DNA of 64,000 nucleotides from Ctena decussata. Lineage: Eukaryota > Mollusca > Bivalvia > Lucinida > Lucinidae. Position numbers and translations under genes: made by a program. The stretch covers positions 59,035,400 to 59,099,399 of the forward strand of contig OZ022507.1 in the NCBI GenBank assembly GCA_963989385.1, in the 5' to 3' direction. Positions within the stretch are counted from its first letter, which is position 1. Each line of letters opens with the position of its first letter. Shown in pieces: positions 49,001 to 58,526 of the stretch. Under the pieces are notes generated by a model. It was not told where the DNA came from and ran no database searches. It saw only the letters and a program-made list of their open reading frames with translations.

Positions 49001-52000
49001 CAGTTGCAATATTTTATACGTTGGGACAAGATCAAACGGCCGTATGTGACAATTATCGGACGTATGTCAGACGCCAGAGGCCCCATTTCTCGACGTATGG
49101 AAGCAAATCCTGGGCGTAATATACGGCCATACGCCCGTTAACGGAAGCCCTGAATACTGGGACGAACAATATCTGCAAACGTGCAGACCCTCTTCAGGAG
49201 CAGTCTGTTCAGGGCCTACACTGTTTGTCCTTCCATCTGCATATTTTTTATGCTTTTGTTGCATTGTAAATCAGGCTTCTCCATTTTTAGCTCACCTGTC
49301 AAGGTGAGCTTATAGTATAGCCATGGTCTGTCGTCCGTCGTCGGCGTCCACACTTTTAAACATCTTCTCCTCAGAAACCACTGGGCCGATTGAAGCCAAG
49401 TTTCATATGGAGCCTTAACAGGATGGGGGAACGCAAGTTTATATATTTGACCCAGGTCACATGACCAAGATGGCCGCCATGCCCATATATGGTAAAAACC
49501 TTAAAAAATCTTCTTCTCCAGAACCACTGGGCCGATTGCCTTGAAACTTGGTATGTAGCATCTTGGACCAGTGATTTTTTTTACAAATCTCCTTCTTTGA
49601 GTCCCAGGACTCACAAGACCTAAAATCTTTGCATCCCAAGCTCAAGGGTTTGCATCTTTACTGGGATGCAAAAGCAATATTTTCTCTGCATCCCAAACTT
49701 AAAGGGCTTCAAAGGACAAGCCCTATAAGTAAAAAATAACCAACGTCAAGCCCCTGTGGTCACAGGAATAAAATAAATCACCTGTTGTCTCATTGTCAGA
49801 CAGCGTATTGGATTTGGAGACATCCGTTGTCATTTCGGATTCGGAAGTTTGATCGGTCGCATCATGATCTGCAACATCTGGCCTTGGGTGTTTGTCTTGC
49901 CCAAGAAGACCAAATAATGTTTGCTGCTTTGAATCAAGTTTGATCTTTTTCTTGTTTTTCGGAGGCATGATTACTTATTGACCCGGTGTATTAATAAAAG
50001 TTTGCACTTAGGTAAAAGACATCACCGTGGTCGATAATACTATGTTCCTCCGGTACTGGACAACCACTATTGATTATTGGTATTACAGGTAGACTTCGGT
50101 ATTTAGCGGGAGTAGGAAAGACTATGGTACTGTTTTTTACCAGTAATATAACAATCTGCTAATGCACCGTTGCTATATTCTTAAAACGAAAGTAGCTTTG
50201 TAAACGAAGCCGAAATCGGAAGTTGGACTACCGATCGGCTATTTTTATGCGTCCCGGAACGCAGCCAAGGAAATATTTTGCGTCCTCTGGGAAAATTATG
50301 CGTCTAAGACGCAGGACGCAGGGGTAAAAAAATCACTGTTGGACTCCAGTATCCCAGCGACATCAGTTTCAGAGCCCTTAAGATCAAAATCAACTTCTGA
50401 AATGCATGTGCAGCAAGGCTGGCCCAAAAACATATTTAAAGTCGCCTGTAATGTTTATCCTACCATTACGCTTGTCCTCATGAAATATTGTATAGAATTA
50501 AAGTCAGGAGTTTGTATTTGAGGAGACTACCTATTTTCACTTATCCTTCTAGCGCGGTATGTGTTTCAGAGCCCTGTTTAAAACTTTGAAATAAAATTTT
50601 ATTTGATTTGCTGAGGAGAAAATACTGATTTCAGAAGTAAGCATATTCCTGTTGACACCATTTAATAAAAGGTATCAATCATCAACCAATCCTTCTTGAG
50701 ATGGTGGTAATAATTTCAGATAGCATGCCAACCTTGGAGCAGTGACAGCCTTTTTTTCAAACTTGTCAACCCCTATGCCTCAAATTGGAATTTTCTATAG
50801 AGTTCCAAACTTCAATGTTAAAAATTGATATGCACATTGTGTTACAACTGGACCTGGTGACATAACTGCTAAAGAATTTTTTTTTTTTTATCTTTACAAC
50901 TCAGATTATAAACAAAAACAATACAACATACCGTTACTTACTGGTACTGCTAAACACTTCTTTTGGATATAAGGACCCTCTTGTCAGAAACATTTTTGAA
51001 AAGTACTAACATATTTTCAGTGAACCTCAACTATTGCATGGCATTGAAGATATTAACCATACCATTAACAGATGCTAAGTTTTTCTTCTCACATTTTGCT
51101 AGTTTAAAAAATTTAGGGGTCACAGCAACCATAACAAAAGTGCATTAAGAAAAATGGCCATTTAAAGCACATCATGTTTTGAATTTTAATTGTTTTCTCC
51201 TAGTTGATATTTTTGGCCATTCTTTATTATGGTAAAGAACAAGACCTTCTGCAGAATATAGATGTCAATAAATTTCCTCAGAGCAAATGATCTACTATGT
51301 ACAATTTATGATTATAGTTAGGGCTCTGAAACACATACCGCGCGGAAACAGATACCGGGACGATACTACAAAGTTTATATAAATGATGATCTTGGGTTGA
51401 CCTTGACCTATTTTATGGTAAGGTCCAATTTGGTCCCTTAGGCTTTTGAATGGGAAAATCTGAAAAAGTGCAGTTTTCTTTTGTGCCGAGCTCTGTGATA
51501 TGGAAATCCAGTCATCGTCAACCATTATGAATACTAAAGGTCCAGGTCATTGTCGTCCTTGTCCGTTGTCAACATTTTCAAAGGACTTCTCTGCAGAAAT
51601 CACTGGGCTGATTGAAGCCAAATTTCATATAGAGCCTTTACAGGATAAAGAAACAAAAGTTTATAAAAAAATTTCCAGGTCACATGACCAAGATGGCCGC
51701 CATGCCCATGTATGCAGGAAACCTTAAAAATCTTCTTTTCCAGAACCACTGGGCTGATTGCCTTGAAACTTGTAATGCAGCATCATGGACTCTAGTACTA
51801 CAAAGTTTATATAAATGATGACCTTGGGTTGACCTTGACCTATTTTATGGCAAGGTCAAATTTGGTCCCTTAGGCTTTTGAATGGGAAAAGATTAACAAG
51901 TGCATTTTTCTGTTGTGCCGAGCTCTGTGATATGGAAATTCAGTCAACTTCAACCTCTATGAATACTAGAGGTCAAGGTCATTTAGTGATTTTATTGAAG

Positions 52001-53993
52001 TGGCCGTAGTAGAACAGTTTACACACTCACCATCCAATCCTATAGAATTGCAGCCTGTTTATTAGCCTACTTGAGCCCAAAGCTTACATTTTTGCCACTT
52101 GACCTGAGCATATTCTGGCAGGTGAGCGATCGTTGCCCTTGGGCGACTTGTTAAGGACAATTAAGGCCATTAATTTGAATGTTCAAAATTTTAGAAATTC
52201 CTCTGTATGCTAAAATTTTAACAAGACAATTTTACTGCCTTGTGATATGTTAAGAAATTGCAGGGGAATGGTATCTGTACTGTTTCTTCAGTGACTTCTT
52301 CCACAATGTAGAGATGTTTAGAGATATTAAATGATAAATAGGTGATATATATTTTATTTTATAAGCATGATTAAACAGTAATTATATTCAGCAGCTTTAG
52401 GTCCTTTCATATACGATATTTATATATTCACACAGTTTACAAAATGATATTAACAGTGAATAAATCTTTTATACCCTAAAATTCTAAATATTTGGATACC
52501 TAAAATAATAACCTTAGCTGTTCTAAAAATTGAACAGTTTGGTCTTTCAATGCAGTAATGAATCTAAAAGATGTAGATGGAATAGCAAACAGTGTAGGCC
52601 CTGATCAGACTGCTATTTCAAGAGCAGTCTGATCTGGGTCTGCACTTTTTCCCCTTTTGTTACAAATTTTACAGTAAACACTTTAAGTATTAGGACAAAA
52701 ATACAAGAGCAGAAAGTGAAGACCCAGATCAGACTGATTCTTTGATTTTACTGCTCCTTTGTTCAGACTGCTCCTCATATAATAACAAGTGAAAGACTAT
52801 ATATGAATGTTATTTTCTGGCTGATTTGGCATATGATTTTGTCTAGTTTGCATCTGCGACCAGTAGAAGTGAGACATACATACAACACATAATAAAATTA
52901 TTTAAGAATGAATTTTAGGTTTTAGTAAATCACACTTTCCTATTGTATGAACTTCAGGAAGCGTCTGACTTATATGCCATGCTCCGCTCTAATTATAAGT
53001 GAGATGACGTCGTTGATCCATATTATATCAACTATATGGAATTACCAACTGTTGTACATAGTACCTTGTCAGAATGACATCTCAATGATGTCACTTTGAC
53101 ATCACTTTGAATCTTAGTTGCTATGGTAAAAGATCTGTGACCTCATTGGTATCGTAGCATGGCATACAATGTATGCCATGCTCCATCCCTTTTTCAGTGA
53201 CATAATAAACTGAAATTCTTTCAATAGAAACTTCAGATTTTCTCAAACAAATAATTATTCTCAGGTCATTTAATTTCGTGTTGCAGGTGTACCCACCCAC
53301 ATAATTAAGTTGTATTATCTGTTGCAGGTGACTTATCAGCTCAAGATCTTAACTACAGCAGTTCTCTCTGTGATAATGTTGAAGAAACAATTAACTAAAG
53401 TGCAGTGGGTGTCGCTGGTCATTTTGTTCGTGGGTGTCTCCATTGTTCAGGCACAGCCAGAAAACAGAGGAGCCACCAAGGTTGCTGTGGCTCAGAGTCC
53501 TATAACAGGGTTGATAGCTGTTGTGACCGCCTGTTGCATGTCGGGATTTGCTGGGGTATACTTTGAAAAGATGTTAAAAGGGACGCCGCAGTCTGTCTGG
53601 TTACGGAATGTACAGCTGGGAGGTATAGGAGCTGTGGTGGGGTACATTACCATGGAGCTTAGTGATGGTGCTAAAGTTCGGGAGCAAGGGTTCTTCTATG
53701 GCTACAATATGATGGTGTGGGTGGTTATTCTGCTGCAGTCTTGTGGTGGACTGATAGTTGCTGTTGTTGTTAAATATGCTGATAATATTCTAAAAGGCTT
53801 TGCAACTTCAGTATCTATTATTGCATCTTGTATAGGATCTATGTTTATATTTAGCTTTAAAATCTCATTAGCCTTTTGTATAGGCGGGACTTTGGTGATT
53901 TTAGCAACCTATCTCTATAGCAAATATGTTCCCCCAAAACCAGCGCCAATGGCAACCCCACCAAAAACACTTGAGAAAGCCAATAATGTGTAA
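37001..53993 (+). CDS. SLC35A2: Nucleotide-sugar transporter, SLC35A2/A3 group (UDP-galactose transporter-like)
   Basis: Three coding exons (37001-37067, 46743-47071, 53328-53993) give 353 residues. A short hydrophilic N-tail is followed by about ten membrane segments, the SLC35 Golgi antiporter fold that exchanges UDP-sugar for UMP. Family blocks: YTLQNNLIFVAVSNLDAATF joined across the splice to QVTYQLKILTTA (about residues 112-144), GVSIVQAQ, SGFAGVYFEKMLKG (204-217), SVWLRNVQLG and KYADNILKGFATS (281-293). The N-tail before GSYLKY, IVQAQ and the YLYS end of the last helix favour SLC35A2 (UDP-galactose). SNLDAATFQ and the short proline/lysine tail are also compatible with SLC35A3 (UDP-GlcNAc). 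Substrate is therefore inferred, not shown. Splice phases fit throughout. Confidence 0.93.
37322..37691. mobile_element. TA-flanked TIR element with CCAGTACGCGGACAC ends
   Basis: CCAGTACGCGGACACT at the left and AGTGTCCGCGTACTGG-like end at the right, TA on both sides (37320-37321, 37692-37693). A second pair of the same 15-mer stands outside at 37305 (direct) and 37881-37895 (inverted), suggesting nested or duplicated ends. Confidence 0.65.
37896..39150 (+). other. SLC35A2-like intron 1, left part
   Basis: No transposon with defined ends recognised; two CCAAGGT..AAGTTTTTAGACTG-like short repeats near 38940-39060 and a (GA)n at 39097. Confidence 0.5.
39155..39412 (+). mobile_element. SINE family 1, plus-strand copy
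   Basis: Decayed tRNA-like head (CTAGTGGGTAATGCATCTGA, GAGGTCTTGGGTACTCT), then the body GATTCAAGAATGGCAGTTGT, GTATGTGCACTTAGTA, GGAATAGTGTGGTTAGGATA and a CAACAAAACAACAAC tail. Target duplication not clear. Confidence 0.85.
39517..39634. mobile_element. GGTTATAAAAC foldback MITE, copy 2
   Basis: CCAGGGTTCAAGGTTATAAA, AAACTCAAAATAAAGGACAC and the inverse outer end; the inner stem is partly deleted. Confidence 0.85.
39640..40495 (+). other. SLC35A2-like intron 1, unique part with one hairpin
   Basis: A hairpin TGACAACCGGTTGTCACTAG / CTAGTGACAACCAG-type at 40238-40312; otherwise unremarkable. Confidence 0.6.
41111..41993 (+). repeat. 145-bp satellite array 1 (about 6 copies)
   Basis: The AAATGTAGGG block recurs at 41191, 41336, 41481, 41626, 41771 and 41916, exactly 145 bp apart. 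Each unit holds CTTTGTCATCGCTCTA, ACTTCACACAAATGTAGGGC, ATGACAATATCTCGAGCAAG and CCAAGGTCAAGGTCACTGTG. Confidence 0.97.
42425..43292 (+). repeat. 145-bp satellite array 2 (about 6 copies)
   Basis: Same monomer as array 1, beginning after the second head; units differ by a few bases and indels of one. Confidence 0.95.
43403..43595. mobile_element. 193-bp MITE with 10-bp target duplication
   Basis: Flanked by AGCTGCCCTT at 43393-43402 and 43596-43605; ends TAGACTGGAGTCAGTCC and GGGACTATTTCTAGTCT. The uninterrupted target (GTTAGCTGCCCTTGAGCGTT) is present in sister repeats, e.g. near 44622. Confidence 0.88.
44231..46400 (+). mobile_element. AGCTCACCTGAG tandem-repeat element, tail lost
   Basis: Starts directly after the tail of the previous element. 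Head, GTCCGTGCGTCCGTGGGTGG, two GATGACATAC modules, then array 3 and part of the distal region. Breaks off near 46400, where short GAAGCCA/CTCGGCAG repeats begin. Confidence 0.78.
44860..46150 (+). repeat. 145-bp satellite array 3 (about 9 copies)
   Basis: Same monomer as arrays 1 and 2, with more variants (TCAGCAGATTTTAAAATAAC, CTCGACCCAGTTCGAC) and one unit with a deletion at 45245. Confidence 0.95.
46400..46742 (+). other. End of SLC35A2-like intron 1
   Basis: 46400-46505 has three degenerate units near 37 bp with CTCGGCAGGAAGC. 46557-46632 has CCCCTCATTAGAACC with an inverted TTCTAATGAGGG, also seen at 62112-62170. The exon 2 acceptor follows. Confidence 0.6.
46743..47071 (+). CDS. SLC35A2: SLC35A2-like coding exon 2 (residues 23-132)
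   Basis: Acceptor CTTATTTCAG. Encodes GSYLKYLSLVLLTAQNTVFI (TM1), MRYVRT, STTAVILQESIKCFA (TM2), a loop, SVPSLVYTLQNN (TM3 start) and VSNLDAATFQ. Donor CAG/GTGGGT, phase 0. Confidence 0.95.
47154..49152. mobile_element. 2-kb TIR transposon, CAGGGCTTCCG ends, 6-bp duplication
   Basis: Left end CAGGGCTTCCGCTAAC and right end GTTAACGGAAGCCCTG, flanked by AATACT at 47148-47153 and 49153-49158. hAT-like by terminal CAGGG, although hAT duplications are commonly 8 bp. It contains frames of 104 and 137 codons without recognisable domains, and a nested 495-bp element. SLC35A2-like intron 2. Confidence 0.87.
47684..48178. mobile_element. 495-bp hAT-type MITE, nested, perfect 8-bp duplication
   Basis: Exact TTATCGGT at 47676-47683 and 48179-48186; ends TAGGGGTGTAAC and GTCACCCCTA. 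Interior rich in CAATAGT repeats; no coding frame. Inserted in the 47154-49152 transposon. Confidence 0.95.
49569..50338 (-). mobile_element. 770-bp TIR transposon, CAGTGATTTTTTT ends, 6-bp duplication
   Basis: Flanked by TTGGAC at 49563-49568 and 50339-50344; ends CAGTGATTTTTTTTAC and GTAAAAAAATCACTG. Subterminal GCATCCCAA / GGGATGC repeats on the left and GCGTC / GACGC on the right. On the minus strand it carries the 81-codon frame described separately. Confidence 0.88.
49723..49968 (-). CDS. Possible first exon of a transposase, remnant
   Basis: 81 codons starting MPPKNKKKIKLDSKQQTLFG then LLGQDKHPRP and an acidic Ser/Thr/Glu/Asp-rich stretch. A basic start followed by K..QQTLFGLL recalls the N-termini of hAT-like and zinc-finger transposon proteins. 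No DNA-binding or catalytic domain is present in the 770-bp element, so it is at most the retained 5' exon of a longer parent. Confidence 0.4.
   Translation of the reverse strand: MPPKNKKKIKLDSKQQTLFGLLGQDKHPRPDVADHDATDQTSESEMTTDVSKSNTLSDNETTGDLFYSCDHRGLTLVIFYL
52153..53327 (+). other. End of SLC35A2-like intron 2
   Basis: Apart from hairpins at 52584-52652 and ATGCCATGC motifs around 52975 and 53155, nothing recognised. The stretch 53030-53180 has TGACATC repeats. Confidence 0.55.
52584..52652. repeat. Hairpin of the GCAAACAGTGTAG family
   Basis: AGCAAACAGTGTAGGCCCTG, ATCAGACTGCT, loop, AGCAGTCTGATCTGGGTCTG. A half copy with GTGAAGACCCAGATCAGACT follows at 52698. Confidence 0.85.
53328..53993 (+). 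CDS. SLC35A2: SLC35A2-like coding exon 3 (residues 133-353, stop)
   Basis: Acceptor CTGTTGCAG. Encodes VTYQLKILTTAVLSVIMLKK onward, TM segments 4-10 and the C-tail KYVPPKPAPMATPPK..NNV, ending in TAA. A single large exon carries over half of the protein. An identical-looking GTTGCAG/GTG acceptor lies 41 nt upstream but leads to a stop after five codons. Confidence 0.96.
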   Translation: MTYQLKILTTAVLSVIMLKKQLTKVQWVSLVILFVGVSIVQAQPENRGATKVAVAQSPITGLIAVVTACCMSGFAGVYFEKMLKGTPQSVWLRNVQLGGIGAVVGYITMELSDGAKVREQGFFYGYNMMVWVVILLQSCGGLIVAVVVKYADNILKGFATSVSIIASCIGSMFIFSFKISLAFCIGGTLVILATYLYSKYVPPKPAPMATPPKTLEKANNV

Positions 53994-54046
53994 AATGTTG
54001 AAATCCAAATTATTTATAATATATATACACATATCTTTATAGGTTT

Positions 54047-54052
54047 AATAAA
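54047..54052 (+). terminator. Candidate polyadenylation signal
   Basis: AATAAA 54 bp after the stop codon of the transporter gene. Position would give a very short 3' UTR; other signals farther on cannot be excluded. Confidence 0.45.
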
Positions 54053-54157
54053 ATTGTGGGGCTGATTAGGGAATTTTATGTGGGAAATATGTTGGGACCA
54101 TTATAACATTAGCCACTGTTCTGATTTTGTTGCATTCAGCTTTACATGTATATTGAT

Positions 54158-55430
54158 TACCATAATTATTTGGGTTTAAGACAGGGTTTTTACCCCTCTA
54201 TGGTGACCACAATATCTAATTTCTAAATCAATGTTGTATGATTCTGCTCTAACTTAAAAGGTGGGTTTTCCCTTCCAAAACAATCCCAAGAAACTACATC
54301 CATCTATAAGGATGGATTTAGATTTTTATACCCCGCCACACGTTAGTGGCGGGGTATTATCTTATACCCCGCCACACGTTAGTGGCGGGGTATTATGTTT
54401 TCCTGCTGGCTGTCCGTGTGTCCGTCCCTCGTACGTACGTCTGTCTGTCCGTCCGTGAGCACGTCGTTTCCGTTCAATAACTTTAGTATTTATTAACAGA
54501 TTTTCTTCAAACTTGGCGTGTGCATTGGTCTTGAGAATATCTCAGTTGGGATTGTTAATGGGCAAATTCCGATGTCTTCTGATTGAGTTATTGCCCTTGT
54601 CAAGGTCTTAAAAATAGGTTTTGGCCTGTAGATGCTTTACACTTTGAAATTTCTTGATGAAATTTCACAGAAATGATTCAATTAACATAAGCTTTCTGTT
54701 ACAAGCAGAGTTTTGTCCACCTGGGTTATCTGCCCCTGCCCTGGGGCTATATACAAGTATTAAATAATGAAAAAAATTAGTATAAAATCAGAGTTGAAAG
54801 GGATTTTTCTGAAACTTGTAATAAAATTATCATATTGATATAAGCTTTCCGTCTTGATAAAAATAATTGTTCCGCGGTGGTTACCTGCCCCTGACACAAG
54901 CTATATACATGTATGAAATCATGAACAAACCTATATAAAATCAGACTTTTGGTATATCTTGACGCAATTCCACAGAAATGATTGAAATGACATAAGCTTC
55001 CTGTTACAAATGACATAAGCTTCCTGTTACAAATGACATAAGCTTCCTGTTACAAGCAGAATTTAGTCCACCTTGGTTACCTGCCCCCGCCCTGGGGCTA
55101 CATGTATATACATGTATAAAATTATGAAAAAAATCTGTATAAAATCAAGAGATGAACAGGATTTTGTTGAAACTTGCAACACATTATCTAGGTAATATGA
55201 GCTTCATGTCATGATCAAAATTTTGTCCCCAGAGGTTATCTGCCCCTTCTCCCGGGGCTATATCCATGTATAAAATGATAATAAAAATCGTGTAACAAAT
55301 GTACAAAAAGGTAAAAGAAGGGGTATTGGTATGCAGTGGCGGGGTATTACGCAGTCGTTTACGAGGCTTTTATTTTTGGGATTGTTTTGGAGGACAAATA
55401 ACCCTGTCTTATACCCAAATAATTATGGTA
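54158..55430. mobile_element. TACCATAATTATTTGGGT TIR element interrupted by a helentron-like element
   Basis: TACCATAATTATTTGGGTTT at the left and the inverse at 55403-55430; inner paired CCAAAACAATCCCA / GGGATTGTTTTGG. A shorter relative without the insert stands at 63090-63264 (CCTTTCCAAAACAAT ... GATTTTTAGGATTGTTTT). Confidence 0.8.
54328..55371 (+). mobile_element. ATACCCCGCC tandem-repeat (helentron-like) element
   Basis: Head hairpin ATACCCCGCCAC, loop, GTGGCGGGGTAT present twice (54328 and 54364), then GTCCGTGTGTCCGTCC and GTCTGTCTGTCCGTCCG. About four monomers with CATAAGCTT.CTGTTACAAG, CCTGCCC and GGGGCTATATACATGTA, including a triplicated ATGACATAAGCTTCCTGTT. The tail has GTGGCGGGGTATT and ends in GGCTTTTA. 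Confidence 0.82.
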
Positions 55431-55551
55431 CCGGGAACTGTAGTTAGGGTAACTAGTTAGACATTATAATGCTTTCTGTTATGGGGTTTCTTAAATGTCT
55501 GAACCGTAACAAGGTATATGATTGTAAATTATGGGAATGCTTTGTTACATT

Positions 55552-55627
55552 TTTGGCAAACAGTGCATACTCTGATCATACTGCTCTTTCCAGGAGCAGT
55601 ATGATCAGAGTCTTCTCTGTTTGCTAA
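55552..55627. repeat. Hairpin of the GCAAACAGTG family
   Basis: GGCAAACAGTGCATACTCTG, ATCATACTGCTC, loop, GAGCAGTATGATCAGAG, CTCTGTTTGC. Confidence 0.88.
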
Positions 55628-55880
55628 GGAAATTCTGTTCAAAGATTTTGGGTGAATACGGCAGTATAAGGGAATGAACTGTATGGTTGTCTTCCATTAT
55701 AGTACGGCTGCTGAAAATGTAAGAGATGGGAAACTTTTAAGATTTAGGCCCTCGGAGCCACTACCGAGTTCAGTTACACATTTGAAAATTAGTTTATAAA
55801 AGCTATCAAACTTACAAACCAAGAACTATGATGGATTCAGCAAAATCACAGACCAAAGCTCAAAATTGGCAAAAATGTGT

Positions 55881-56353
55881 AGGCCTAAAAAAAATAGCCT
55901 TGTTTCCACTAACCCGACGGACCCTGCTTCAGACCCCCCGACTCTGCTATTTTTATTTATAAAAGAACAAAATAAAAATTAAAACACCGACCTTACCATT
56001 TTCAATTTCTGGCCCTACCTAGTTTCGTCTTTGCATTTTACCATAGCAATTTTTGTTTTTTTCGCTACCTTTTTGTAGATTTTGGCATTTAGTAGCTTCC
56101 AAAATACAGATTTGACTTTTTCAAGCATCTAAGATGAATTATCATATACAGTGCAAGTCTCAACAATACAATTTAATCAACAAAATACATGTATAAAAAA
56201 AAAAAAAAAAAAAAAAACGTAAAAAATACAGGCCCGATACTATTTTTTTGGGAGAAAAAAAAAAAAAAAATAATCAAAAAAAGTTTTTCCTACCTACCGA
56301 CCAGATTTTTTTTCAGCATGTAAGTGGAAACACAGTTTTTTTTTTTAGGCCTT
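55881..56353. mobile_element. TIR element with TAGGCCTAAAAAAAA ends
   Basis: TAGGCCTAAAAAAAATAG and TTGTTTCCACTAA at the left, AAGTGGAAACACAG and TTTTTTTTTAGGCCTTA at the right. Includes long A-runs at 56198 and 56255. No coding frame. Confidence 0.78.
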
Positions 56354-56689
56354 AATTTACTCTGATATAACATGTTGTTGCACAACTCAGAAAAAATCTC
56401 TACATGATCACATGACTTACAGTATTGATAACAGTATTTTTATTGTTGTTATTAGCTATTACGAGATAGACAATATGCATTTTAAGTCGAAAATTATTTC
56501 TTTTTTTAATTCATAATCATCGAAGAAACAGAATATTCTCAAGTTTATCAGATTCGATAAACTATTAAACAACTTTTGAAGTCACGAAGACAACTTATAG
56601 TACCTGGAACCTTACAGTAGATTTACAATACTGCTATGTTGATAGTTAAATTGACCAGAATAACGGTACATAATGGGGCACCTTCAGGT
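56354..56689 (+). other. Unassigned intergenic sequence
   Basis: AT-rich, no recognised element. Confidence 0.5.
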
Positions 56690-56925
56690 GAATGTGTACA
56701 CTTTCAGGGGAAGCCACTCTGCCATATTCATTTTTGCTCCCCTTTTCAATAAGTAACTCTTAAAGGAAAGAATTTGCTCTTTCTAGAGCAAATTCTTTCC
56801 TGAAAGAGTGGACTCCATTTCGGAAGGGCTACCCCTTCCAGGGACACAAACAGGAAGTTACGAAAGTTGTCCATCTTTGTAAAAATGATGGAAAAAGCCT
56901 GAAGGTGTACCTTTTACCTTAACCA
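56690..56925. mobile_element. GAATTTGCTCC foldback repeat, best copy
   Basis: GCACCTTCAGGTG / GCCTGAAGGTGTACC near the two ends; the central AAAGGAAAGAATTTGCTC meets its inverse; CAGGAAGTTACGAAAGTTGT and TTTGTAAAAATGATGG as in the other copies. Shorter pieces at 57416, 60590-60775 and 63577-63645. Confidence 0.75.
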
Positions 56926-57641
56926 TCAACTACTACTTTCGGAAGTGGATTGTTTTACTTCTAAATTTGGACCAATCCACTTTCCGTTTCACATCCTACT
57001 TGTATAAAACTGATAGCTGATTGGCAAACAATGTAGACCTTGATCAGACTGCTCCTTGAGTTTGATTTGGTCTGCACTGTTTGCCTGCCTGTTTCCAGAC
57101 CACGTCTGATCTGGATCTACAGTCTTTACTCCATCATATCTGCCCCAGTGCATATACTTAAACTTTTTATGATGTTTATGCTATTTTGTCCCAGAAGGTG
57201 CCATATGTTATTTATGTTTGTAGAGTTAACCCTTAATGCCCCAAAGAGCAGATGACAAAATTTACATCTGCAAAAATTAATGTTTCCTTTAAGCTAAATC
57301 ATATTGAAAACTCAAAGACTAGAGAGCAGACAGTGTAATTCCAGATTAGGCTGCTCATTATGAACTACACTGTTTGCAAATTCAGCTATTTTCACTTTTG
57401 GCACTTTTATTGTTAAAGGAAAGAATTTGCTCCAAAGTGAGCCTCTTAGAGCTGACCACTATTGGGAAGGGAGGGAAAACTGAAAATTGCGGATTTGCTT
57501 CCCTTGAATATGTATTCATTAACCTTAAACCAGTCCATGGACAGTCTGTTCATAGTCATTATAGAGATGTAAGGATCCAGATTAGCCGTTATTATGGCTT
57601 TAAAGTTTGAATTTTTTTTCTCCAGAATGCAAATACATGTA

Positions 57642-57851
57642 TGAGCCGGAACACGACTAAACCAACAAAGTGGTTGTCTGCCCAGTCCCATCAGACTCTT
57701 CCCTAAGGGCGTATAGGGTAGCTTACGGCCTAAGCTACCTCCATGCTGACAGCGAAGACTCTGATCAGACTGGGCAGATGCCCAGGCTGATCTGAGACTG
57801 CGCTGAGCTGAACACATAACCACTTTGTTGGTTTTCTCGTGTTGCGGCTGA
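57642..57851. mobile_element. GAGCCGCGAC foldback MITE, copy 7
   Basis: Ends TGAGCCGGAACACGAC and TCTCGTGTTGCGGCTGA, body with AGCTACCTCCATGCTGACAG. Confidence 0.88.
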
Positions 57852-58030
57852 ATTATTTCTGTTACTATTTATATAGAAAAAGCCTTATCCGAGAATGCTG
57901 TATATGCACATATGAAGAGACTGTAATTTTCTTATGACCAGTGCAGACTCTGATCAGGCTATACAGCAGCAGATGCTGACCTGGTTCTTTGCTTTTCAGC
58001 CATTTCTTTTGCTCACCATTGGCCTAATAT

Positions 58031-58273
58031 CAGGGCCCCGTTGTTCAAAACTAATGATGTTAGTTAACATGCCGTTAAAATTTCTAATGTTAATATCTTA
58101 AATATGCCAATATTTTTTGTTGAAAAAAATGTGAGAAGCTATTGCATGGCAAAAGCTTCTCACATTTTAAAAAAAAATATCAGTGTATTTGGTTATAAAG
58201 TCATAAAACACTGAATGAGTTGACCTCTTAATGAGCTCATTCTAGGCTAACGATGCTTTGAACAACTGGGCCA
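58031..58273. mobile_element. CAGGGCCCCGTTGTTCAAA TIR MITE
   Basis: CAGGGCCCCGTTGTTCAAAA and TTTGAACAACTGGGCCAG are inverted ends. An inner hairpin AATGTGAGAAGCT / AGCTTCTCACATT lies at 58128-58165. Confidence 0.85.
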
Positions 58274-58526
58274 GAATGCTACATGTACATGTATCTGTAT
58301 ACATTCCATGAAAAATATTAGTGATGTTAGAAATATTGTTGTTAATCTATAGGGGTAGAACATTTTACATCATTATCAGCTGAAATTTTAATGAGCCTCA
58401 TATTATGTAAAGGTACCCAAGGCTATTTTGGTCTAGGCAGATGTGCAGACTGATCTGAGTTTTGCCCAGTAGCACATGCTTTGGGCTACCTTTTTTTTTG
58501 AACAGTTCAGATGCTTTGTTCCTTTT

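Larger units (their letters stand above)
49289..52152 (+). mobile_element. AGCTCACCTG element, second family
   Basis: Head hairpin AGCTCACCTGTCAAGGTGAGCT, then GTCGTCCGTCGTCGGCGTCC. Repeated modules with CAGAACCACTGGGCCGATTG, TGACCAAGATGGCCGCCATG and GGTTGACCTTGACCTATTTT. Tail GGCAGGTGAGCGATCG, hairpin GCCCTTGGGC, GACTTGTT. A 770-bp transposon is inserted at 49569. The middle (50345-51290) is AT-rich and unassigned. Confidence 0.78.

Noticed and set aside
54261..54458. 65-codon plus frame after the transporter
   Set aside because: Spans the duplicated ATACCCCGCC hairpin head and TCCG repeats; not a gene.
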